Part shown: positions 55,801-64,000 of the stretch, one piece after another
How positions within the stretch are numbered: position 1 is the stretch's first letter
Layout of the letters: each line of letters begins with the position of its first letter
Origin: Kitagawia praeruptora
Lineage: Eukaryota; Streptophyta; Magnoliopsida; Apiales; Apiaceae
DNA: 64,000 nt
Direction: 5' to 3'
NCBI GenBank assembly: GCA_037693485.1
Contig: CM075348.1
Span: 124,197,609-124,261,608 of the forward strand
Translations under genes and position numbers: made by a program
Notes under the pieces: generated by a model
Told to the model about the DNA's origin: nothing
The model's database searches: none
Seen by the model: the letters and a program-made list of their open reading frames with translations, nothing else

Positions 55801-56482
55801 TTTATTAATATTCTTCAAAGAACGTTTTCTTCAAATTGTTGTGAATTAATTCGAGGTTTATACTGTTGTTGAGGCATGTGTTGCTCAATGACGGTTAAAG
55901 CTAAGAATGAATTGAGATCTTCTTAATTATTCAGACTCATTATTGTCATGCCGGTTTGGCAGCTGAAGCGTATGAGTGCTTAGTTGACAAGAGTGAGACC
56001 TTGGGTAATTGAGAATTTCTTAAATCTTCATTTTAAATTATTCAAATCTTTTATGTAAGTTCGAATTGTGCCATGAAAATTTTATCAATAGGTAACCTTT
56101 TAAAAGGATGATCTACTACATGTATCCTTGCGAATGAGAGCGATGAGGCATTCTATACAGAATAGATTTCGGTGCTAGAGCGGGTAAGCACAGATTTGTG
56201 ATGGAGCTACGAATGAGGTGGTATAGTAAATTTGTATTTAGAGTAGAGATAGAAGTTGTAATAATTTGTGTAATTTAGATTCTTGTTTCATACCATAACC
56301 TGGAATCGATCCTCGGAGAGGAATTATTGGGTATTAAGTTTTATTTGTGTTCGTTAATTTGAATTTGGTTTGGGTTGAAATACAGGTGGATAGTCCGTTT
56401 TACGGATATTTCATGCCGAATTTTTATAAAATTTCCCTGGGTTACCAGATATTTTTATTTGTTATTGGTTTGGGGTGTTACA
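52804..56482 (+). repeat. 3' LTR of the LARD-like element
   Basis: This 3679-bp LTR is nearly identical to 45369-49042 and ends GGGGTGTTACA at the CTAAG duplication. Confidence 0.93.
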
Positions 56483-57770
56483 CTAAGGGGTTTATAGTTC
56501 CTGGCAAAGAGGACTGTGTATGCCGGTTGAAGAAGTCTCTTTATGGTCTGAAGCAGTCTCCTAGACAATGGTATAAAAGGTTTGATTCCTTCATGATTGG
56601 ACATGGCTACTCTAGAAGTAGTTATGATAATTGTGTTTACTTTCAGAAGACATCAGATGGGTCTTTCATGTACTTGTTGCTTTATGTCGATGACATGTTA
56701 ATTGCTGCACGAGATAAATCTCTTGTTAGCAAGCTAAAAGCCCAGTTGAGTAGTGAATTCGATATGAAGGACTTAGGTCCTGCCAAGAAGATTCTTGGAA
56801 TGGAGATTAGTAGAGATCGTCAAGCAGGAAAGCTTCTGTTATCACAGAAGAAATATATTTTGAAGATGATCGACAGGTTCAACATGAAATATTGTAAACC
56901 TGTTAATACTCCGCTTGCAGCTTATTTCAAATTATCATCAGAATAGTGTCCACAATCCGAAGAAGGTAAAAGGCGCATGTCACATGTTCCTTATTCTAAT
57001 GCCGTTGGAAGTTTGATGTATGCCATGGTGTGCACCCGGCATGATTTAGCCTATGATGTTAGTATGGTTAGCAGATTCATGCATAATCCCGGAAAAGAAC
57101 ATTGGGAAGCAGTGAAATGGATTCTTTGTTATTTAAAGGGGTTCTTCTGATATTGGTTTGGTATTTGATAGACAAAGAGCTGATCCCGAAGGCGTAGTTG
57201 GTTATGTTGATGCTGACTGTGGTGGTGATTTAGACAGGAGAAGATCTCTTTCTGCTTATATCTTTACCTTGTGTGGTTTTGCAATCAGTTGGTATTCTTC
57301 ATTACAAGCCATTGCGGCGTTATCAACTGAAGCAGAATACATTGCTGTCACTGAAGGTATGAAAGAGGCTATCTGGCTCCGAGGCTTGGTAAGTGAACTT
57401 GGTATACAACAAGATATTCTGGTTTTATTCAGTGATAGTCAGAGTGCTGTCCATTTGACCAAGAACATCAAATATCATTCCAAGACCAAGCATATTGATA
57501 TAAGGCACCATTTTATTCGAGATACTGTTGCTGCAGGAAATCTTACTGTCGAGAAGGTTCATACAACCGATAATCCTGCAGACATGTTAACTAAGCCACT
57601 TCCATCAGCTAAGTTTAATCATTGTCTTAACTTAGCTGGTAAAAATATTCTTGTACTCCCATTTTATTATAGTAGATATTTTGGCTCTCTCCGGTGGTTT
57701 TTTTACCTCTATTCAAAGAGGGTTTTTCCACCTAAAAATCCCGGTGTTATTTTTACAGTCTTTATATAGT
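56483..57770 (+). pseudogene. Tork-like copia RT and RNase H, right half
   Basis: Continues the RT after the LARD-like insertion: GFIVPGKEDCVCRLKKSLYG, KQSPRQWYKRFDSF, LLYVDDMLIAARDK (catalytic YVDD intact), DLGPAKKILGMEI, then a TAG at 56944-56946, SLMYAMVCTRHDLAYDVSMV, a one-base shift near 57145, and RNase H with YVDADCGGDLDRRRSLSAY, LSTEAEYIAVTEGMKE, SDSQSAVHLTKN and HIDIRHHFIRD, ending NPADMLTKPLPSAKFNH. The final residues run into LTR-like sequence (GGGTTTTTCCACCT near 57720) without a polypurine tract, so the 3' end seems deleted. Decayed. Confidence 0.85.
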
Positions 57771-59062
57771 TTCTCTTTAAATCTTTGGTTGAATCATATC
57801 GCTTCCGCACTTTAAATCTTTACAGAAAACCGTAAGCCTTATACCTAATCTAATATTTCATTTTTCTTCCATGCACGGCTCCAGCCTCTAAAGTTTAACG
57901 TCATTTTATTTTTCTGTGATTAGCAAGACATCGAGTCTTCATGTTTACACAATTAAATTATTAAATTAGTTTATATTTTTGATTGTAACTTAAATTTACA
58001 CACTGAATTCTAGATTGTAACTTCTCAAATTTTACTATTTTTCTTTTAAAATGGTGAATGATATCTACATAATTAATTTTTTTTTATATATTTAAAAAAA
58101 TAAATGTTGAAATGAATATCCGAAATTCGATCCGTTTAGCCACTAAACTAAATGGATTGGATGTGGATCAAGCTCTAAAATATTTAAGGCGTGATCCGAT
58201 CCGATCCGAATCCGATAAAAATAAATGAATATGGATATGGATTTAGGTCGATCTGATCCAAATCCGACCCGTTGACAGGCCTACAACAGAACTTCGATGG
58301 AATGCAACTCTGGTCTTTTTATAGATTCCTGTTCGTCGTCGTCACCTGCATCACTATTAGCTTCTTCTATATTCTGATTTGGATTTACACTTTAAATTTA
58401 GAGATTTGAAAAATTAAAAATTAAAAGTGAAAATTAAATTAGAAATAAGAATTTATTAATTTATATAGTAAATCATTTCTTAAAAGTTTCTAAGTGACAT
58501 TTAATGAGAATCAAATCAAATTGACCAAAACATCTTTTTGATCAGCTTTCCAACACCAATGTAAAATAGAATTATCAACTCAATGATACATTCTATTCTA
58601 GGTTATACATGTCAAACAGATTCGACAACGACTAAAGTTACTAAAATCGAAATATTTCAAACACCCCTTTCAAGATCCAAAACTGTTTAACTTATTTTCA
58701 AAAGGTGCTAATCTTAAAAAAAAATTCTTTCAAATATTGGTCATATTTTTCAAATAAATATGTTCAAATTGTCTTCCGAATGCACGAAAATGAATTTTAT
58801 TGCGAAAAGCCAGTATTGTCTTATTTATGTGGATAAAATCATACTTCATTCAAACTTAATTATCCCTCGGACTTCATAGTAAATGTTTTATATGGAATAT
58901 TATGTTTCAATGTATATCAGGTCAAAAAATAGGTTATACATTCAGAAAAGACTAATGTATTTTTATCTCGCTTCGGAAGGTTGTTTTATAGTTCAAAAAA
59001 TTCAAAATCATACTTCCACAAGGTTAAATGACCTTATCAGCTATCTTGTTCTTTCCAATGGT
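57771..59062. other. AT-rich intergenic stretch, no gene seen
   Basis: No coding homology. A block of GATCCGATCC-type words followed by CCCGTTGACAGGCCTA (58190-58283) resembles one end of a small hAT-type element (reverse TAGGCCTGTCAACGGG), but a matching left end and duplication were not found. The first part may be remnant LTR of the Tork-like element. Confidence 0.5.
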
Positions 59063-59419
59063 TGTTCGGCATCGAGAGACTAAATTTCGAATATGAGAAT
59101 GAAGCACTCTTGACTATACGAGTAAAGCTACAGATATTCTGAGTGTTTTAGAGAGGAAAAAACTGCTCTTCTCATTGATTAAAAATATAAAACGATTACA
59201 AGCTTAAATAGGGAAAACAACTAATACATACTAAGGAAACAAGAGCAATGATCTTATCATCTTATCACTTTATCTTATTCTTGTCGATCAAGCTAAACAC
59301 ATTCAGACTCCTATAATCTCTCAATTATGATTGTCCTAATCATGTTGCCATATCAACATTTATTTCCTTAACTATAATATATCAGAATATAATGTTTGAA
59401 TTAAGTAAACATCCAAACA
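59063..59419 (-). repeat. 3' LTR of the minus-strand copia element
   Basis: About 357 bp, plus-strand ends TGTTCGGC and CCAAACA, so near-inverted TGTTTGG/CCGAACA ends on the element strand. The right border is fixed by the polypurine tract; the left border is inferred from the TG...CA rule because the partner LTR is not visible. Confidence 0.6.
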
Positions 59420-59434
59420 ATCTCTCCCTTAATT
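59420..59434 (-). other. Polypurine tract of the minus-strand copia element
   Basis: The minus strand reads TTAAGGGAGAGATT, directly before the LTR start TGTTTGG. Confidence 0.8.
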
Positions 59435-59439
59435 CAAAC

Positions 59440-61653
59440 TTAAGCTCCAAGATCTTTAACTCCCAACATAGTACGCATTTCTTCAAATTTAACCCTTGAC
59501 ATTGCCTTTGTAAGAACATCTGCACGTTGCTTAGTAGTAACTACATGCTTGACATCAACTTCTCCTCTTTCAATGCAATCACGAATGAAATGATACCGAA
59601 TATCAATATGTTTACTCCGACCATGAAACACCGGGTTCTTTGTCAAATCTATAGCAGACTTATTATCAATGTATATTACGACTGGAGCATCACCAATATC
59701 AGTATCTGTCTCAACAAGTTCCGTAACCACACACCTTGACACGCTGCTGCGTTTGCAGCCATGAACTCAGCTTCACAAGAAGAGAGCGCCACACACCTCT
59801 GTTTCTGAGAGATCCAGGTTATCAAATTTTCATTCAAATAAAACACTACTCCTCCTGTGCTCTTCCTATCATCAGTGTCTCCAACCATGTTACTATCCGA
59901 GTATCCAGACAAAATGTAATCACCTACACCCTTCGAATAAACCAGCCCATAATTCACAGTCCCTTTTATATACCTCAGTATACGTTTTGCAGCATTATAA
60001 TGCATGACTGTGGGCCTTTCCATGTATCGACTCACCACTCCAACAGAATAAGCCAGGTCTGGCCTCGTGTTCACCAAGTATCTCAGTCCTCCTACAATGC
60101 TTCTGTACATAGTTTCGTTCACAGCTTTTCCCCTTTCATCTTTGTTAAGCACTTCCTTCGGTTCCATAGGATACTTAACTGGATTGCACTCAGTCATGTT
60201 TACTTTCTCTAACAATTTTCTTGCATAAGAGGCCTGCTTCAGTTCAATTCCATTACTCCCTTGCTTTACCTCAATTCCTAAATAGTATGAAAGCTTCCCC
60301 ATGTCGCTCATCTCAAACTCCTTATTCATCTCCTTTTTAAACTTGATTATATTTGCCACACTTGAACCAGTCACTAGCAAATCGTCAACGTACATGGCAA
60401 TAATAAGAAATTCATTTTCTTCTCTCTTTGTATAGACAGCATGCTCATGTGGGCATTTTGTAAAACCAAAAACCTTTAAACATTTGTTTAAACGAGCGTA
60501 CCAGGCCCGAAGAGCTTGCCTCAAACCATACAACGCTTTCAGTAGCCTGTACACTTTATGCCTCTGTTTCTCTTGTACAAAACCATCTGGCTGACTTACA
60601 TAAACCTCTTCCAACAATTCACCATTTAGAAACGCTGATTTAACGTCCAGGTGGTGGACTTTCCATCCATTTTTCGTAGCCAAAGCTAACAACAAACGCA
60701 CCGTCTCTAACCTTGTAACGGGAGCAAAAACCTCCTCAAAATCGATCCCTTTCTTTTGCACATAACCTCTGGCCACAATTCTTGCTTTGTACTTCACAAT
60801 CTCACCCTCAGTGTTCTTCTTCAACTTAAAAACCCATTTTAGACTTATTGCTTTTCTGCCAGGCGGTAAATCTGTCAAAACCCAAGTCTTGTTCTTTTCA
60901 ACTGCATCCATCTCGACTTGCATAGCCTTTTTCCATTCTAAATCTTTTACTGCCTGCTCGAAATTTGCAGGTTCCTCGATACCAAGCAATAACATTTCAT
61001 CATCAAGCTCAATTTCTACCGTGTCATCATATATATCACTTAATAGTCTAAACTTCCTCGGTTCAGAACTGGCACTTGAGTCCGGAGATTCTTCCAAATC
61101 ACTTGTATATTGATGACTTGAACCATGTACATGTGATTGCACAGGTGTGGTAAAACCAGAAGCTTGCTCACTTTCACTTGAAAACTCTGGAACAGGTTGA
61201 ACCACCTCTGGCATGCCAATTATGACAAATTGGCTATGAGATGCAGTGTCCTTTTCTTCTGTAGTAACCCAGTTCCATCCTTTGTTTTCTTCAAAAACAA
61301 CGTCCCTGCTCATACTCAACCTGCCAGTCATTGGATCATAAAGTCTTTGAGCTTTGCTTCCAGGTTCTTTCCCCAAATACACCATCCTCTTGCTCCTGTC
61401 ATCTAACTTCTGCACATGCTCCTTTGGTACCTTCATGTGAGTAAGACACCCAAAAATTCTTAAAAAACTCAAGTCTGGCTTCTTTCCCTTCCACGCTTCG
61501 TATGGAGTTTGACCTTTCAATACTTTTGTTGGTACCCTGTTCAAAATATAAATAGAGTGTCTCACTGCCTCTCCCCAAAACATAGCTGGCATGTTATTTT
61601 CTTTTAAAAAACTTCTTGTCATTGCTAACACCGTTCTGTTGTGGAGAGTACGG
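59440..61653 (-). pseudogene. Copia integrase-RT-RNase H (minus strand)
   Basis: From upstream to downstream: integrase C-terminal part (NMPAMFWGEAVRHSIYILNR, GQTPYEAWKGKKPDLSFLRI), acidic linker, RT ([80 protein letters not shown] intact), RNase H (YSDSNMVGDTDDRKSTGG, SSCEAEFMAANAAACQGVWL). A one-base shift near 59740 moves into the last 100 codons ([54 protein letters not shown]), stop at 59440. At the 5' side (61630-61653) the integrase reads SPQQNGV and then jumps out of frame, missing the VER/Glu segment, so the third catalytic residue is lost. Otherwise open for about 660 codons. Confidence 0.88.
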
Positions 61654-63224
61654 TGTTGACTCGTAAACACGCAAGTATACGCGATCACAAATAGCAAGTG
61701 ATAAATAGAGTTCGATCCGCAGAGACAAGGTGTAATGCCAATTTAGTACCTATGCAACAGTGTATGGTTACTTCTTAATGCTTGAACAAATATCAAATTT
61801 GGTTTTCTGATTAAACTATTTAATTTAGCTAAGCGAGAATAAATTAACAACTAAGAGTTCTTATATATGAGAAAACATGGGATTCCAATTTCATCGAAAA
61901 CTTCACTAAAGGTTGACACATTAAATTGACCCGGGTGATAAACATGATAATTAATCAGATAACACTACAATAATACGAGCTACCTTTCAGTATACTCGTA
62001 TCAAACTACTTAATATCCATAAAAGATGGAAATCAAGAAGACACCACATTACAATCAAATTATATATGTCTATACAATCTGGAAAAGCAATGGGTTAAGC
62101 ACAAGTTATCTTTTATAATTACATGGGGCAACATGAGATGGTTAAAATCACGCTACTAATCAAGAATAAACAATTAATTCATGAACCCATGCTAATATGG
62201 CATATTCTCAATCCTAGAATCCACGTTCGCAATCATCAAGGATTAATAATTTAGATGCTAGCTACACATCTATCAATTAAATCAAACCATATTAGATTAT
62301 CGCAATTAAAACACCCAATATCGATCATGTGTCAAACACAATAATTATGTAATCAAATCCATTGGAACCCCATGATAATGATTTAGTTCATAATTAAACT
62401 AATCACCATCATGGGTTCTAAAGAAAGCATGATTCTAAAATAAAACATATAATAATAGAGAGAAAAATAATTAATAGTAGCAGAGAAATGAGATAGAAAA
62501 TTAATCCCAAAATGTAGAAGAGAAAATACAGAAGAAGGCCTCCTTGCTTGTCACGAGCTTGAAGAACCCTAAAAATTATTACTCGAAATAATAAAAATTG
62601 TTGATGATAGTTATCCTCATGCTCTCCTCTATTTTTAGAACCTAAGATATTACATATTAAGTTTAGCTGTTGCCCTCATAAAAATGGGCCCATAAACAAT
62701 TGACCCGAAAATAAATAAAATGTTCAGGAAATAAGTCTAAGGCAACAGCTATGAAATTTATTCCAGTAGGCTAGCCGCGCTCCTGCGCCACAGAACCGCG
62801 CTCCTGCGCTACACCAACAGCACAGCACTCGCGCTAGAGCGCTAGAAATCGCGCAAGAGCGCTTCCTGCTGCGCCCCAGCGCCTGGTGCTGCGCCCCAGT
62901 GCCTCCAGCTGTAGAGCTTCCTCTCCTCTTCGCGTGGGCTTTTGAATCGCCCAATTCCGATGTCTGGAACTCCAGTTATGGCCAAAACAGTGAAGTATGC
63001 GCATTGTGCTCAAATTCCTGAGTTCTCATGCCCTGGACTTCCTGTAATTTCTACTTTAAACTCACAGATTACCACCATTTCTTCACCAACAACACCAATG
63101 CCACCCTACTATGCAACCTACACAAATTAGATGAAAACACATCAAACCAACGCGAAACTTGAGAACTTGCAATCGTTTTAAGTCCAAACGGAAGGTAAAT
63201 AGTGGATATAAAATCCACTTATCA
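61654..63224 (-). repeat. 3' LTR of the second Athila-like element
   Basis: 1571 bp. It shares words and layout with 726-2229 (cold spots of near-identity such as AAACATGG, TAATTAAACT, GCTTGTCACGAGC) but is clearly diverged, so a different subfamily. It contains a GC-rich cluster of GCGC words at 62770-62905. Confidence 0.88.
62770..62905. repeat. GCGC-rich degenerate repeat in LTR
   Basis: Repeated GCGCTCCTGCGC, GCGCTAGAGCGC and GCGCCCCAGCGC words in otherwise AT-rich LTR sequence. Several are near-palindromic. A similar cluster in the first Athila-like element lies outside its LTR (4655-4845). Confidence 0.75.
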
Positions 63225-63245
63225 AACCCCCAAACTTAAACCGTT
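63225..63245 (-). other. Polypurine tract of the second Athila-like element
   Basis: The minus strand reads CGGTTTAAGTTTGGGGGTT directly before the LTR start. Confidence 0.85.
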
Positions 63246-64000
63246 GCTTGTCCTCAAGCAATGCAAACTTAACCTAAAATGATGAATGAATGCAACTAAT
63301 AACTAAATGTCATGATAATGCGAACGTGTCCTAATGCAATGATCCCACACAAATTATCCGAAACCAACTCAACAAGCACACGCCTCAACGAATGCAACAA
63401 CTCCAAACAGAGCTCGACTAAGGCCCCGTATACTAACAATACATGCTTGGAAACGTGGTGTGTGCAATTCTCACTGGATATACTCTCGAAACTAGATAAA
63501 AGGCATAACTCATCCTTCGCCAAAACAATCACATGTTTATAAACAGAATGAACTTTAGACACTCCATGACTCAGAGACACCGCCATCATCATTCAAGGTA
63601 GACAAGGATTCATGCTTTATTACTACGACGCTATATACAATACGCATGCTTATTTAACCGTGCAATGAATGAGACCCCAAAAGGCTTATACAATAATACC
63701 CATGTAGCGAGCGTTAGGCCAGTGGATCCCAGACTATAAAAGCCTTAGGTCACTAGGACTAAGTCCCCTCAGACTTAATAACTCGAGTATTAAAGAGCTC
63801 ACTCGTGGTTAATTTTGCATTTAAACTATTTACATGGCTTTTTTTTTCTTCTTTTTTTCTTTCATTTTTTTTTCTTTTTTTATGCAATCTGGAATGAGCC
63901 TTTCTCATTTCCAACCCTAGACTACTCATATAAAATGAGCCGGCTACTAGCCATTTGACACCTAGCAATATTATTTCGACACAACACGACACTTAGCATG
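63246..64000 (-). other. Non-coding 3' interior of the second Athila-like element
   Basis: No ORF with homology. A T-rich tract (63838-63882) matches the position of the tract at 3048-3100 in the first Athila-like element, again about 600-850 bases from the LTR. Confidence 0.6.

Larger units (their letters stand above)
45369..56482 (+). mobile_element. LARD-like Ty3 element with 3.7-kb LTRs and no ORFs
   Basis: The 11,114-bp element has LTRs 45369-49042 and 52804-56482 and a perfect 5-bp duplication CTAAG (45364-45368 and 56483-56487). The 3.8-kb interior has an initiator-Met primer site and a G-rich polypurine tract but no ORF beyond shadow length; only decayed traces of a Tekay-type RT are visible (around 51470-51720). 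Large LTRs with a non-coding interior fit a large retrotransposon derivative. LTR ends read TATAACGCC and GTGTTACA, TA...CA instead of TG...CA in both copies. LTRs differ at few positions, so it inserted recently despite being defective. Confidence 0.9.
59063..61653 (-). mobile_element. Minus-strand Ty1/copia element, 3' half
   Basis: Consists of a short 3' LTR (59063-59419), polypurine tract and pol from integrase to RNase H. It is cut on its upstream side by the second Athila-like element at 61654. It is a different copia lineage from the Sireviruses (short LTR, no long extra ORF). The rest lies beyond the right edge. Confidence 0.82.
61654..64000 (-). mobile_element. Second Athila-like element (3' LTR and 3' interior)
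   Basis: Inserted in the copia integrase at 61653/61654. The 3' LTR (61654-63224) starts TGATAAGTGGATTTTATATCC on the element strand, like the first Athila-like element. The same kind of polypurine tract follows at 63225, then non-coding 3' interior to the window edge. The right end and 5-bp duplication (expected TACGG) are outside. Confidence 0.85.

Noticed and set aside
58190..58283. Complete hAT-type element with GATCCGATCC runs
   Set aside because: Only one end resembles a terminus; no opposite end or 8-bp duplication was found.

Overview
The window is a plant nuclear heterochromatin-like segment built almost entirely from nested transposable elements. I see no intact host gene, no tRNA or rRNA gene and no CRISPR array. 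The organism is a flowering plant, most likely a eudicot and perhaps an asterid. This rests on Sirevirus, Athila and Tekay-type LTR elements, CACTA and hAT DNA transposons, plant-type primer binding sites and fragments of a RuBisCO activase gene. The asterid guess is weak and rests on the style of the extra Sirevirus 3' ORF.

Layout, left to right. (1) A minus-strand Sirevirus-type Ty1/copia element runs from beyond the left edge to 25628. It is broken by two younger insertions. One is an Athila-like element with only gag-protease (726-9315, minus, duplication CTGTT). The other is a Tekay/Del-like element with only gag plus an extra proline-rich ORF (9527-20007, plus, duplication TTGTC). (2) From 25629 to 44376 lies the right part of a CACTA transposon. 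It carries a 173-bp tandem repeat and exon pieces of at least three host genes: RuBisCO activase, an SKU5/ascorbate-oxidase-like multicopper oxidase and one unrecognised gene. This CACTA is itself interrupted by a full-length plus-strand Sirevirus (27472-41566, duplication GATAT) and by a 626-bp hAT-type element (43005-43630, duplication ACTGCAGA). (3) The CACTA ends inside a decayed Tork-like copia pol (44377-45368, continuing 56483-57770). That pol is split by an 11.1-kb LARD-like, Tekay-related element with 3.7-kb LTRs (45369-56482, duplication CTAAG). (4) After about 1.3 kb without a gene comes a minus-strand copia element (59063-61653). A second Athila-like element (61654 to beyond the right edge) has inserted into it.

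The nest is four layers deep: Tork-like copia, then CACTA, then minus-strand Sirevirus, then Athila-like and Tekay-like elements. Four of the insertions have both ends visible with perfect 5-bp target duplications, and their paired LTRs differ at only a few places. They are therefore recent, yet none could make a full set of proteins. Two carry only gag (with or without protease), one carries only decayed pol traces, and the Sirevirus has nonsense, frameshift and catalytic-site changes. Movement of the first three would have depended on proteins supplied by relatives elsewhere.

The observations most worth following up are: (a) the CACTA with same-orientation exon pieces of several genes; (b) the very long (about 4.7 kb) extra ORF region of the Sirevirus; (c) arrays of a short TTCGAGAA-type motif in its LTRs that are complementary to an internal array; (d) the two gag-only element families, one with an additional upstream ORF.
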